Assembly (NCBI GenBank): GCA_044224315.1
Contig: JBGAKR010000004.1
Span: forward strand, 248,001 to 312,000
Direction of reading: 5' to 3'
Length of the DNA stretch: 64,000 nucleotides
Origin: JAGXTF01 sp044224315
Lineage (GTDB): Bacteria > Bacteroidota > Bacteroidia > NS11-12g > UBA955
In this document: one piece after another, positions 54,425 through 63,778 of the stretch
How the letters are laid out: each line of letters opens with the position of its first letter
How positions within the stretch are numbered: the stretch's first letter is position 1
Position numbers and translations under genes: made by a program
Notes under the pieces: generated by a model
Database searches by the model: none
What the model was told of the DNA's origin: nothing
The model's input: the letters and a program-made list of their open reading frames with translations, nothing else

Positions 54425-57400
54425 TTATTTCAATATTGTAACCGTACCATTAAAATTGTATTCTTTACCGGAAAAATCGCGTGCAATTATTTCGTAAGCA
54501 TACACCCCATCCTGCACCAGTTCTCCCCCAAAACGGCCATCCCACTGATTTTGGCAACCATTGCCCTCGTATATTTTTTGTCCCCAGCGGTTGTAAATAC
54601 GCATTTCGTAGCTTGTAAAATATTTTCCATTGGGTGCAAATTTCTCGTTCAAATTATTTTCATCCGGGGTAAATGCATTGGGGATATAAAATTTAATTTC
54701 GGGTACAAATTGCACCTGGTTTGAAACGGATATTACCCATGCTTTGTTATCTGCAGTACCGGTATTCTTGCGTATGGCCACTATGCGGTATTGCAGATTT
54801 TCGATACAGGTTGCAGGTATATTTTTATCCATAAATTGCAGCGTATTTCCATCTACCATCCCAATTTCTACGAATTCTCCGCCCGAATAGCTTCTCTCTA
54901 TGCGGTAATTTTCCACACCTTGTTTCCAGTCGAAATAGGCCGTCCAATTGAGCACCGCATCCTCCCCATTTTCGGCTGTGGTGGCAGCAAGTACAATATT
55001 TCTGCCAGCATTGCTCATAGGGCTTTGGGTATGGCATACATCGATGGCCTGCACATAATAGGTGTAATTTTGATGTTTAAAATCAGCAGTTTTATCTTCC
55101 CAACTTGGTGTTTCCCCAGCTTGAATAGTATTTACCAGCAAAGTATTGCCCTCATTTTCGCGGTAAATGCTGTAAGTAGAAACGGGTATGCGATGGTTTT
55201 GGACAGCCTCAAATTGGGTGATTATTAAGGCATTATTTTCTACCGTGGTGGTGATAATTTCCGGTGCGGGTACAGGCAAATAATGAATGGGTATGGCATG
55301 GGCGGAATTGCTCTCACTGGCAGCTAAGTTACCGCCTTCCTCAATCCCTTCTACATAATAATCATACTCTACATGGCAGGTGATGGCTGAGTCTACAAAG
55401 GTGTTCAGATTTCCATTGGTAGATGCAATAAATTCAAAATTATTTTTGCCCTTTTCTTTGCGCCAGATTTTGTACTTTTCTACCCGGTTCCAACCGATAT
55501 AAGGGGTCCAGCTTACCCTGGCCACGTTGGTATCTCCCGCCGCCCGGGTATGTATGGTACAGTGCTCTTTAATCAATACCGGATTGGTAGAAATTCCGCA
55601 AAAATTGCGCTGGGTTATTTTGTGGCAATATGAATTAAAATTGGTATTTAAGCCTCCCACAAATAAATTGGTATCGCTGCGCATACTGCTGCTGGCGGCC
55701 AGGCACCAATTTCCGTTCTTAAATATATACAAACTCATATCCTTAAAATCGGGTTCTTTCGACATTTCAAAACGGGTTTGGGTAGCCTCTGCATTCACCA
55801 CCGTAGAGCTATAAATTATTTGTGCAGCCGGAGGCAAAGTATCGCCTACTTTCAATAGCCCCATATCACTGAAAGTATCGGCACAGCCTATTGCGTCCGT
55901 AATTTCATAATACACCGGCAATATGCCACGGGTATTGGCCATATAGTGCAATCCCTGCGCAATATTTATTGTTTTACCGTTAATAACAAGACTGCGTTTT
56001 ACAATTAAGGTATCGGCTTTTGAATGATCATTAAATTGAATTTTATTTCCCAGGCAAAACTCATTTTTAGGTACCGTTAACCGGGCCTGAATGCCCATGG
56101 TGCGATAATTGGCAAATGCAGTATCGGTGCAGCCATGCACAGTTTCAACCCTTACACTTACAGGGTTATTTTGGGCCGGTTTGGGTGTCCATTTTACCGA
56201 ATATCCATAGCCTGCTTTTACTCCATTTACGGTCCAGTTTATTTGCCTGAATTTATCTGCCGAAGTGAAAGCCATAGCAGTAATTACAGGTTTATTTGCG
56301 CACACAGTTTCGTTGCTCAAAAAAACTTCGGGCTTTGCATAAACCTGTATGGTATCTTTTGCCGTTGGCGAATATTTGCAACCTGCAGCATCTTCCATCA
56401 TCAAGCGCGGAATAAACCGTCCGGCCTGTAAATAAATATGGGCACTGTCGCGCAGGTTTTCCGTTACATATCCATCCCCAAAATCATAGGTTATTTTTGC
56501 AATACCCTGCCCTTTAAAAACACCCAATTGCAAATTTAAGGGACTGCAACCGGTGCTTTTGCTTAAAGTTAAAATCCCTTTTGGTCCTCTAACATGTACC
56601 AAATTCTGAAGCACTTGCGTATCGGCACAACCGATGCTATTGGTTACAATTAAACTCACCGTATAATCGCCAGGCACCGCATAAATTTTAGACGCATTTA
56701 ATTTATCTGAAAATGTTTCATCCCCAAAATTCCAAAGTCGGCTTACAATCGGAAAATCCGGGCTAATAGAAGAATCAACAACGGCAAATTGCAGGGGTGG
56801 ACAGGAGATCAGGGTATCTGCCAATACCCTGAATCTGGCCTGTGGCTTTCCTGCCCGCGCAACAAAGGTGCTGCTTGTACTGCCAATGCAGCCCTTGTCG
56901 TCGGTGATGATGAGTTTTACCTCAACACTTTTTCTCGATTGAAATGCAATTGTATCCGTTTTTTCATTGCTTTTTCTGTATCCGAAATCCCAGCTGTATT
57001 GGTATTTCCGATTGGGGTTTTGGTTTTTTACATGCCCACCAAACGATACCACCGGATGCAAACAATCCTGGTTGTATTGATTGTAAAAACGAATCTCCGC
57101 AGCCGGTCCACCGCCCTGCACTATAAACGAATCGGTATAGGTGCAATTGGCGTCGGTACTTCTGGTAATTTTAATTTCAATCTGGTGTTTATTTCCAGTA
57201 TATAAATAATTAATTTTAAATGCTGAATCTTTAATAATTTGCTGGTTATCTACCATCCAGATTGCACTTTTCCAAACCGCCCAATCTTCATCCACCAATT
57301 GCATGGAGATTCCGCTGCAAAGCTCATCCCCAACCTCTACACGCGGCTTGGCCGATGCCGTATCTGCTACGGTAAAATAACGAGTATCGCTTTTTGTACA

Positions 57401-59749
57401 ATTAAATTTAGGATTAAAAACTGCCAGTGTAACAGTATATTTTCCGGATGTTAAAATTAAATTCTCAATATGTCGTTGTTTCAATACCTGTATGGTTTTG
57501 CGACTTTGGTTTTGAATGGTCCATACAAATTGGGTATCTTTTAAACCCTTGTATAAATTTTCGGCATGAAAAGCGGCAGTTTTGCAATCGAGTGTATAGG
57601 TAAATTGAGCCACCTGACTATCCGGATTGATTTTAAACTGCAGGCTGTCTTTGCAACCACTGCTATCATTGATGGCATGCAGCCACAAGGTTTTGGTACC
57701 TGTTAATGGTAAGGATAATGTACGGTTTTCTATCCAATTTTTGGGTATATTTTGCGTGCTGTACTGCCACCATGTTTTGGTTTCAAAACTGCTCTTATTT
57801 TGGCCCGAAATTGAGTCCTGATCGCAAAAAATGCGCGTACTTCCTTCCAGCAGTGGTCCATTAACTTTTACATAAAAAGTATCTGAAGAACTGCAACCAA
57901 AAGATATATTGGAGAAAGTAATCCGCTGACGTGGATTGGGCTGTGTTCGAAAGCGAATAATACCCGAATCGCCACTGCGAAATGGAATGGTATCTTTTCC
58001 ATTCCAATTCCAGAATGCCAGTACCGAATCTTTTGACTTTTGCGCACTGCGATTGGTTACCATCAAAGGCTCATTGTTGCATATTTCTTTCTTCCAGATA
58101 TCAAAATCGGCTTTGTATTTTTTACCTCCACCCAGCTGTTTGCCGGTTTTGTCTATGCATCCATTGGCATCGGTAACCGTCAGGTACAAATAAGAATTGC
58201 CAAAATAATTATTGGTAAATTGAAAACTTTTGGCATTGCTTTTTATTCCCAACTGAGTAGATTCCCATGCATAACTCACAATCGAAGACCCAATACTGGT
58301 GCTGGTAGAGCCGGCTTTTGATTTGTAAGGTATACATCCCATAGGTTCGGTAATTACATAACTGGCCTTGGGTCCGCGCACAATTACCTGCACACTGTCG
58401 GCAGCCGTTTCGCAACCCTCATAAGAACTGGCTATTAATTTAATTTTATACGTAGCACTGGAGTCTATCCGAAATATATAACTGCTTAAACTATCATTTT
58501 TACGGGCATAATTTCTACCATCTATCCATTTTAAATGCTGATAATTTTGTGCAGTGGCAGTCATTTTCAATCCCTTGCCCAGCATGCGGCAAACGGTGGT
58601 ATCCTGCAGGTTTATTTTCACTTTCGGCGCGGGTAAAATCATTAAGGGTGCGGAAGCCACAAAAAAGCTGCTGCAACCCTCCCAGGTATAGGAGAGTTTT
58701 GGCAAAAATTCACCTGACTGGGCATATTTTTTATCCGGATTTTGAAGCGTAGAAAATTCCGAACCATCGCCAAAATCCCAAAGGTACTGACCGCCCTGGG
58801 GTTGCACATCAGAAACAAAACTTATGGATTTGCCACTGCATGCACCGGCCTGCGATGTAGAATATTTTACTATTGGCGGATGAATTTGAATAAAATCGGG
58901 CTGCAAATAAGTATGTTTACATCCATGCAAATTGGTAACGGTTAACTGCACATTAAAATTACCCATACGGTTGTAAAGCTTTACCGGATTAGGCTCTGCC
59001 GCATAGGTACTATCGCCAAAATCCCATGCATATTTTATGATTCCATTTGAATTTGTTTGTGATTTAAATTCAATATTGGCTGGTGCTTTGCAACGGGCCT
59101 GTGTATTGCTGCTAAATAGTACCCATGGATTGTTGTATATGGTAAATGCCTGGGGCTGACTCACCGAGCTGCGGCATCCGCGGGCATCTTCCACCGCCAG
59201 GGTAATATTATAATCACCAGGTTTACTTACCCTGAATTGTACTTTTTTTCCCGAATAAATATCACCGGTTCCTACATCCCAGCTGTATTTCACAATCTTC
59301 TCCTGCCCAGCCTGTAGGGCACAATCCAATTCAAGGGTATCTCCCACACAGGCTGATTTGCGGTTATAATTAATTTTAACTTCCGGGATCTGATACACTT
59401 CGATATATTGATTCAGAACGAGTGTGTCTGAAATACCCAGTGAATCTGTAGCAATAAGGCTTACCGTGTATTTACCTGCCTGGGTATAAAGCCCTGCCGG
59501 ATTTACCAGGTTGCTGGTATTGCCATTTCCCAGATTCCATTTATATTGAATGGCACCTGTACTTTTATTGATAAAATTTACACGCAATGGACTGCATCCA
59601 GTCACAACAGTGGCGGTAAAATCGGCAACCGGATTGGCATATACATGTATTACAGACAAAAATATTACAATCCGTATAATGACAAAACTCCATTTAATTT
59701 CCGAAATTTTTTCAATAATTTTACACCGTATTTGGGAAAGGGTTTTCAT
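54425..59749 (-). CDS. T9SS type B multi-PKD surface protein (1774 aa)
   Basis: A very large secreted protein. After a basic start and hydrophobic signal (SFVIIRIVIFLSVIHVYA) there are many PKD-like modules, marked by YxWDFGDG/GDYTVSL patterns: YKWNLGNGNTSN, IKYAWDFGDSTYA, GQYLWDFGDGSEF, YQYSWDFGYRKSN, RLWNFGDETFSDK and ITYDFGDGYVTEN among others. From about residue 1390 on there are FnIII-like modules (ARVSWTPYIGWNRVEKYKIW, AVLNWTAYFDWKQGVENYRI). The last 90 residues (YIPNAFTPDENNLNEKFAPN ... YNRWGQKIYEG ... FNGTVTILK) are a T9SS type B (gliding-motility/CHU_C-type) sorting domain. Probable role: adhesion or motility-associated surface structure; inferred. Confidence 0.88.
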   Translation of the reverse strand: MKTLSQIRCKIIEKISEIKWSFVIIRIVIFLSVIHVYANPVADFTATVVTGCSPLRVNFINKSTGAIQYKWNLGNGNTSNLVNPAGLYTQAGKYTVSLIATDSLGISDTLVLNQYIEVYQIPEVKINYNRKSACVGDTLELDCALQAGQEKIVKYSWDVGTGDIYSGKKVQFRVSKPGDYNITLAVEDARGCRSSVSQPQAFTIYNNPWVLFSSNTQARCKAPANIEFKSQTNSNGIIKYAWDFGDSTYAAEPNPVKLYNRMGNFNVQLTVTNLHGCKHTYLQPDFIQIHPPIVKYSTSQAGACSGKSISFVSDVQPQGGQYLWDFGDGSEFSTLQNPDKKYAQSGEFLPKLSYTWEGCSSFFVASAPLMILPAPKVKINLQDTTVCRMLGKGLKMTATAQNYQHLKWIDGRNYARKNDSLSSYIFRIDSSATYKIKLIASSYEGCETAADSVQVIVRGPKASYVITEPMGCIPYKSKAGSTSTSIGSSIVSYAWESTQLGIKSNAKSFQFTNNYFGNSYLYLTVTDANGCIDKTGKQLGGGKKYKADFDIWKKEICNNEPLMVTNRSAQKSKDSVLAFWNWNGKDTIPFRSGDSGIIRFRTQPNPRQRITFSNISFGCSSSDTFYVKVNGPLLEGSTRIFCDQDSISGQNKSSFETKTWWQYSTQNIPKNWIENRTLSLPLTGTKTLWLHAINDSSGCKDSLQFKINPDSQVAQFTYTLDCKTAAFHAENLYKGLKDTQFVWTIQNQSRKTIQVLKQRHIENLILTSGKYTVTLAVFNPKFNCTKSDTRYFTVADTASAKPRVEVGDELCSGISMQLVDEDWAVWKSAIWMVDNQQIIKDSAFKINYLYTGNKHQIEIKITRSTDANCTYTDSFIVQGGGPAAEIRFYNQYNQDCLHPVVSFGGHVKNQNPNRKYQYSWDFGYRKSNEKTDTIAFQSRKSVEVKLIITDDKGCIGSTSSTFVARAGKPQARFRVLADTLISCPPLQFAVVDSSISPDFPIVSRLWNFGDETFSDKLNASKIYAVPGDYTVSLIVTNSIGCADTQVLQNLVHVRGPKGILTLSKSTGCSPLNLQLGVFKGQGIAKITYDFGDGYVTENLRDSAHIYLQAGRFIPRLMMEDAAGCKYSPTAKDTIQVYAKPEVFLSNETVCANKPVITAMAFTSADKFRQINWTVNGVKAGYGYSVKWTPKPAQNNPVSVRVETVHGCTDTAFANYRTMGIQARLTVPKNEFCLGNKIQFNDHSKADTLIVKRSLVINGKTINIAQGLHYMANTRGILPVYYEITDAIGCADTFSDMGLLKVGDTLPPAAQIIYSSTVVNAEATQTRFEMSKEPDFKDMSLYIFKNGNWCLAASSSMRSDTNLFVGGLNTNFNSYCHKITQRNFCGISTNPVLIKEHCTIHTRAAGDTNVARVSWTPYIGWNRVEKYKIWRKEKGKNNFEFIASTNGNLNTFVDSAITCHVEYDYYVEGIEEGGNLAASESNSAHAIPIHYLPVPAPEIITTTVENNALIITQFEAVQNHRIPVSTYSIYRENEGNTLLVNTIQAGETPSWEDKTADFKHQNYTYYVQAIDVCHTQSPMSNAGRNIVLAATTAENGEDAVLNWTAYFDWKQGVENYRIERSYSGGEFVEIGMVDGNTLQFMDKNIPATCIENLQYRIVAIRKNTGTADNKAWVISVSNQVQFVPEIKFYIPNAFTPDENNLNEKFAPNGKYFTSYEMRIYNRWGQKIYEGNGCQNQWDGRFGGELVQDGVYAYEIIARDFSGKEYNFNGTVTILK

Positions 59750-59997
59750 GGCATTTATTCTTTATTTAAAGTCTAATAGGGTTGATGAACCAGCTTTTGT
59801 ACAACAAAATCCAAATCATTGGTAAATAATATTTTGAACCAATATGACATTTCAATGAATGAATTTTCATATAGCCCTTTTATTAAGTTTAGTGGTGCTT
59901 TCATAGTTTAATAATTATCGTATGCAAAATTGCTCCTGCATCAGCACCCAACTGTTACAATATTTTAGTATAAATTATATCATAAAATACGATATTA

Positions 59998-60072
59998 TTG
60001 TAGTTGAATAATTATAGGTTTGTAGTTGTGTATTTATACGATTGTAGACATTTTTCTACAAAGCTTGTAGAA
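59998..60072. promoter_or_regulatory. Phased TTGTAG repeat array
   Basis: TTGTAG occurs at 59998, 60020, 60042 and 60065: spacing 22, 22 and 23 bp, about two helix turns, so all copies face the same side of the DNA. The last two bracket an inverse CTACAA; TTCTACAA-AGC-TTGTAGAA (60054-60072) is a near-perfect palindrome. Looks like a multi-copy protein-binding site, 250-320 bp before the 1774-residue gene and 230-300 bp before the 60300 gene. Confidence 0.55.
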
Positions 60073-60264
60073 GCCTTCTCCCAAGTGGGAATGCAAATCC
60101 ATTGTTTTTTGGGATTCGCACTTCGAGATAGACAAAATCCAATTTATTATATAAGAAATGTATTATTGTAACCCTTAATTATAGACATTTTATAAATGAT
60201 AATATGGAATAATCAACGTAAAATAAAATGCACTTGGGGTTGTAACACCTAAAAAACAGAAAAC

Positions 60265-60295
60265 TTGGCATTCAACCTTTGTCGTTTTATCTTCG
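60265..60295 (+). promoter_or_regulatory. Candidate promoter of the 60300 gene
   Basis: TTG (60265-60267), 20-nt spacer, TATCTTCG (60288-60295), then 4 nt to ATG. Good spacing for a Bacteroidota sigma factor. Confidence 0.5.
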
Positions 60296-60299
60296 CTGC

Positions 60300-60974
60300 A
60301 TGGAATCGCTGCCTTTTTATGTGTCACTGCTTTTTATTGTGGCTACCGGTCTTACGGCCTGGTTGTTTTTAAAAGCGGCTAAAAACCTAGGTTTATACAT
60401 GATTGTAGCCTTGGCTTTGTTGGCCATTCAAACCCTTTTGGCTTCTTTGGGTTTTTTCACTGATCTGGCGGCAAAGCCCCCACATTTTATTTTTTTACCC
60501 GGGCCACCCCTGATTGTCATAGGCATTCTGTTTATTTCTAAAAAAGGCCGCAACTGGCTCGATTCGCTGGATTTAAAAATGCTCACCTGGTTGCATGTGG
60601 TTCGCATTCCGGTTGAAATTACCCTTTACCTTTTGTGCATGCACCATATGGTACCAAAGATTATGACATTTGAGGGCTTTAACCCCGATATACTTTCTGG
60701 TATTACCGCCATCATTATGGCCATACAAATGTTTAAAAACGGAGCCGTAAAGAAATATGGGTTATTAATATGGAATATTGTATGCCTGGGATTGCTGGTG
60801 AATATTGTGTACCATGCCATTTTTTCTACACCCTATCCTTTTCAGAAATACGGATTTGAGCAACCCAATATTGCGGTGTTTTATTTCCCGTTTATATGGC
60901 TACCCGGTTTTATAGTACCCACCGTGTTGCTGGCCCACCTTGCTTCAATCCGACAATTGCTGAAAATGAAATAA
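60300..60974 (+). CDS. Seven-helix membrane protein, unknown
   Basis: A 224-residue inner-membrane protein with about seven hydrophobic helices (FYVSLLFIVATGLTAWLFL, LYMIVALALLAIQTLLASLG, FIFLPGPPLIVIGILFI, VVRIPVEITLYLLCMHH, IWNIVCLGLLVNIVYHAIF, WLPGFIVPTVLLAHLASI and another). The ATG at 60300 is preferred to TTG 60279 because the -7 box occupies 60288-60295. Charged residues in the middle helices (RIPVEITLY, HHMVPKIM) could be functional. No family recognised with certainty. Alone on its strand; 77 bp before the WG-repeat gene. Confidence 0.7.
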   Translation: MESLPFYVSLLFIVATGLTAWLFLKAAKNLGLYMIVALALLAIQTLLASLGFFTDLAAKPPHFIFLPGPPLIVIGILFISKKGRNWLDSLDLKMLTWLHVVRIPVEITLYLLCMHHMVPKIMTFEGFNPDILSGITAIIMAIQMFKNGAVKKYGLLIWNIVCLGLLVNIVYHAIFSTPYPFQKYGFEQPNIAVFYFPFIWLPGFIVPTVLLAHLASIRQLLKMK

Positions 60975-61037
60975 CCTTGCTACCGCTTTGATTTTCAACC
61001 CACAAAAATTATTTTCCTTTAATTAATTTGGATAGCA

Positions 61038-61045
61038 TATTTTTG
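61038..61045 (+). promoter_or_regulatory. TATTTTTG box 6 nt before ATG 61052
   Basis: TAnnTTTG match followed by CAATCC and ATG. This placement argues against the in-frame TTG at 61028 as a start. Confidence 0.45.
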
Positions 61046-61051
61046 CAATCC

Positions 61052-62515
61052 ATGCTTCTAAATATACGTTTATTATTTACCTGTTTTGTTTTGGTATTTT
61101 CTGTTTTCCGAACCCAGGCAAATGCAAAATCACAATTCCCGATTCCTACCCAGGTAGCGCCGGGTAAATGGGGTTACAAAGACAGCGCAACCGGGCACAT
61201 AGTCATTTATTGGCATTTTAAATATGCGGGCCGGTTTGAATCCAACGGTTTGGCCAAAGTTGCCATTAAAGACCAATTCGGATATATCAATACCCAGGGA
61301 GTTCTGCGCATTCCGTATTCCAAATCAGAGTACGGACCGTTTGAAAAAGACCGGGCTTACAATGTCAAAAACCGCGATGGATATTTGTTGGTAACCGATA
61401 AAATGTACGCAGTGCATGAAATTACAGATTTTAAAGATGCCGAACCTCGCTGGAAGTTGTTACACGATAATGTTAAATACACTTATTTCACATACCCCGC
61501 AGATTCGCTGCGGGTTCTTTCATTGCTAAATACCGAACCTGTTTTGATAAGCCCTTCGAACCATTTTATGCAGCTCGAACCATTTATGGTGAGTTCGGTA
61601 AGTCAAAAGTGGGGATACCGGAATAAGTATACAGGTGAGGTAGTTATTTTTTGGGAGTTTGATGAGGCCCATTCATTTGCGGCAAACGGATTGGCCCGCG
61701 TTAGAATTGGCAAAGAATATGGGTACATAGACCCTGCAGGCGTATTGGCCATCCCTTTTTCAACAGCTGAGTATGGCGATTTCAGGTCCGATACGGCCTT
61801 TAAGGTCAATGACACATATGGCTGGATTGAGCATAAAAACCGACAGTACCGCAAACGGCTTTCCGACGGACAACTTACGGAATGGGCCTTGCTAAAAAAT
61901 GAAACACGGTACCGCATCTTTAATTACCCGGCCGATAGTGCATTGGCTGCGGCGCTGATGGCCCGACAGCAGGACCTGGACATGCAAAAAATTCTGCCTG
62001 CTTCAGCCGGAGATGAAAAACAAAAAGCCAGGCTGGTTATTACAGGGGGAAAAAGCAGCCGCTATTTTATCGATACTTTTAACTCTTATTACAATAACCT
62101 TGGCATTGAATGTCTGTATCCCATATCACATAATTTATTCTTGGTAGGTGGGTTTAACCGGTTTACCCAGACTGTGTACACACCCAAAACCCAAATGCAG
62201 CGCAACCCCTTAACCCCCGCTTTGGGCATTATGGTGCACACCTCTACCGGCAATAAAACCGGGGCTTATTTCAAAACCTGTGTATTGCCCATTACAAACA
62301 ATACCTGGAGCAAAACATTGCGCAGCACAGGCGGTTCCATGCCAGCTCAAAACCAGGCCCTGGATCTGCTGGCTGGTGCCATGGTAGAAATTGGCATATC
62401 TATAGGCAATCGCCTGGATTTGGGTTTGGGATATTTATACATGCCTATGAATTACAAACTGCCTGGCGATTTTCAGAACAATTTCAGGGTAAGCATTGGC
62501 CTAAATGTGTATTAA
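61052..62515 (+). CDS. WG-repeat protein with possible barrel end
   Basis: A 487-residue exported protein with signal peptide (MLLNIRLLFTCFVLVFSVFRTQANA). Two WG-type repeat blocks are visible: KWGYKDSATGHIVIYWHFKY with FGYINTQGVLRIPYS, and KWGYRNKYTGEVVIFWEFDE with YGYIDPAGVLAIPFS, each followed by a similar EYGxF...DxAxxVxxxxGW/Y tail, so the protein contains an internal duplication of about 145 residues. The last 150 residues (RLVITGGKSSRYFIDTFNSY, LFLVGGFNRFTQTVY, GLGYLYMPMNYKLPGDFQ, FRVSIGLNVY) look like an outer-membrane beta-barrel or a beta-domain related to it. Function unknown. Confidence 0.75.
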   Translation: MLLNIRLLFTCFVLVFSVFRTQANAKSQFPIPTQVAPGKWGYKDSATGHIVIYWHFKYAGRFESNGLAKVAIKDQFGYINTQGVLRIPYSKSEYGPFEKDRAYNVKNRDGYLLVTDKMYAVHEITDFKDAEPRWKLLHDNVKYTYFTYPADSLRVLSLLNTEPVLISPSNHFMQLEPFMVSSVSQKWGYRNKYTGEVVIFWEFDEAHSFAANGLARVRIGKEYGYIDPAGVLAIPFSTAEYGDFRSDTAFKVNDTYGWIEHKNRQYRKRLSDGQLTEWALLKNETRYRIFNYPADSALAAALMARQQDLDMQKILPASAGDEKQKARLVITGGKSSRYFIDTFNSYYNNLGIECLYPISHNLFLVGGFNRFTQTVYTPKTQMQRNPLTPALGIMVHTSTGNKTGAYFKTCVLPITNNTWSKTLRSTGGSMPAQNQALDLLAGAMVEIGISIGNRLDLGLGYLYMPMNYKLPGDFQNNFRVSIGLNVY

Positions 62516-62605
62516 AAACAGCTGTATCCCCTTCACACACCTGCAACAAGGGCAAAACCCAAAGTTTGGTTGGATTCGGAGTCATCAACCCTTTTCCACA
62601 ATATC

Positions 62606-62636
62606 TTGGTAAATTCAATTTTCTGTTGTTATTTCG
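62606..62636 (+). promoter_or_regulatory. Candidate rpsP operon promoter
   Basis: TTG (62606-62608), 20-nt spacer, TTATTTCG (62629-62636), leader of about 40 nt to ATG 62680. The leader ends in an A-rich stretch instead of a Shine-Dalgarno sequence. Confidence 0.5.
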
Positions 62637-62679
62637 CGCCCCCGCAGGATGGATACCGGCGGGATTAAAAAACTAAAAA

Positions 62680-63264
62680 ATGGCTACAAAAATCAGATTA
62701 CAAAGGCATGGCAGAAAGAAAAAAGCTTTCTTCCATATTGTGGTAGCGGATGCACGTGCTCCAAGGGATGGCCGGTTCATTGAGAAATTAGGTACCTACA
62801 ACCCTGTCACCAATCCAGCAACCATTGACATTAACCTCGACAGCGCAGTTAACTGGCTGATGAAAGGCGCAGAACCAACCGACACTGCAAAAGCTATTCT
62901 TAGCTACAAAGGTGCCCTGTACAAAAAACACCTGCAGGTGGGCGTAAACAAAGGCGCTATCACCCAGGAGCAAGCCGATGCGAAATACGCTGCATGGGCC
63001 GCTGAAAAAGACAGTCAGGTTCAAAGCAAACGCGACCGTTTGGCCAGTGAAAAAGCCAACCAGCGCAATGCTGCCCTGAAGGCTGAAACTGCTAAAAAAG
63101 AAGCTGTAGCTGCTAAAATCCTGGCCAAAACCAGCGAAATAGCCGCCGAAGCTGAAGCAGAAGTTGCTGCCGAAACCGAAGAAGTTACCGAAACTCCTGC
63201 AGCTGAAGAAACTGCACCAGCAGCTGAAGAGTCTGCTGAAAACACCGAGGAGAACGCTGGCTGA
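62680..63264 (+). CDS. rpsP: 30S ribosomal protein S16, extended
   Basis: Small-subunit ribosomal protein. The first 80-90 residues match S16 (TKIRLQRHGRKKKAFFHIVV, DARAPRDGRFIEKLGTYNPV, a helix with TDTAKAILSYKGALYKKH). The remaining 100 residues form a Lys/Ala helix and an acidic Ala/Glu tail (EAEAEVAAETEEVTETPAAE), an extension common in Bacteroidota. It heads the conserved rpsP-rimM-trmD order, with 6 bp to rimM. Confidence 0.97.
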   Translation: MATKIRLQRHGRKKKAFFHIVVADARAPRDGRFIEKLGTYNPVTNPATIDINLDSAVNWLMKGAEPTDTAKAILSYKGALYKKHLQVGVNKGAITQEQADAKYAAWAAEKDSQVQSKRDRLASEKANQRNAALKAETAKKEAVAAKILAKTSEIAAEAEAEVAAETEEVTETPAAEETAPAAEESAENTEENAG

Positions 63265-63270
63265 TAAATT

Positions 63271-63777
63271 ATGTTGCCTCAGCTTCACACCATAGGTCGT
63301 GTGGCCGGCAAACATGGTTTTCACGGCGATTTGGTTCTTCATTTTGAAGACGAATCTTACGCGAAAGCAATAGAACAAGGGGATTTCCTTTTTGTCGTAA
63401 TCGACGGAAAAGGGGTCCCCTTTCTTATTGAACGCTATTCACCCAAAAGCGGCATTGTAAAACTGGCCGATGTGGACAGCACCGAGCAAGCCACCGAACT
63501 GGAAGGGCTACCCATACAAACCGAAAACCCGGTGAAGGAAGCCGATTCAGACTCATTCGACCCCGATATGCTGATTGGTTGGGAACTTCTCAACGGCAAT
63601 GAACAGCATGTGGGCACCATAACCGCTACCGAAGAATACCCCGCCGGCACCATGCTGGTGGTGGAAAACAACCACAAATCCTTCCTCATTCCCTTAGAAC
63701 CCGATTGGATTCTGGAATTGAACGAAGAAGACCAATACCTGATCCTGGATTTCCCCGAAGGCTTAACCGAATTGTAA
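63271..63777 (+). CDS. rimM: Ribosome maturation factor RimM
   Basis: A 168-residue assembly factor for the 30S head, binding S19. The N-terminal RimM domain (IGRVAGKHGFHGDLVLHFED, FLIERYSPKSGIVKLADVDS, EGLPIQTEN) is followed by a PRC-barrel (DPDMLIGWELLNGNEQHVGT, TMLVVENNHKSFLIPLEPDW). Length and order are as usual; ATG at 63271 lies 6 bp after rpsP. Confidence 0.96.
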   Translation: MLPQLHTIGRVAGKHGFHGDLVLHFEDESYAKAIEQGDFLFVVIDGKGVPFLIERYSPKSGIVKLADVDSTEQATELEGLPIQTENPVKEADSDSFDPDMLIGWELLNGNEQHVGTITATEEYPAGTMLVVENNHKSFLIPLEPDWILELNEEDQYLILDFPEGLTEL

Positions 63778-63778
63778 T

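Larger units (their letters stand above)
59750..60299. other. AT-rich gap between divergent genes
   Basis: About 550 bases, no gene. It contains the TTGTAG array at 59998-60072 and an imperfect hairpin at about 60083-60123 (AAGTG/CACTT and AATCC/GGATT arms). The promoter for the 60300 gene lies at the right end. Confidence 0.6.

Noticed and set aside
54365..54724. A 119-codon + strand frame starting right after the T9SS type A gene
   Set aside because: It covers the terminator and the reverse strand of the type B sorting domain; it is a shadow of the 1774-residue gene.
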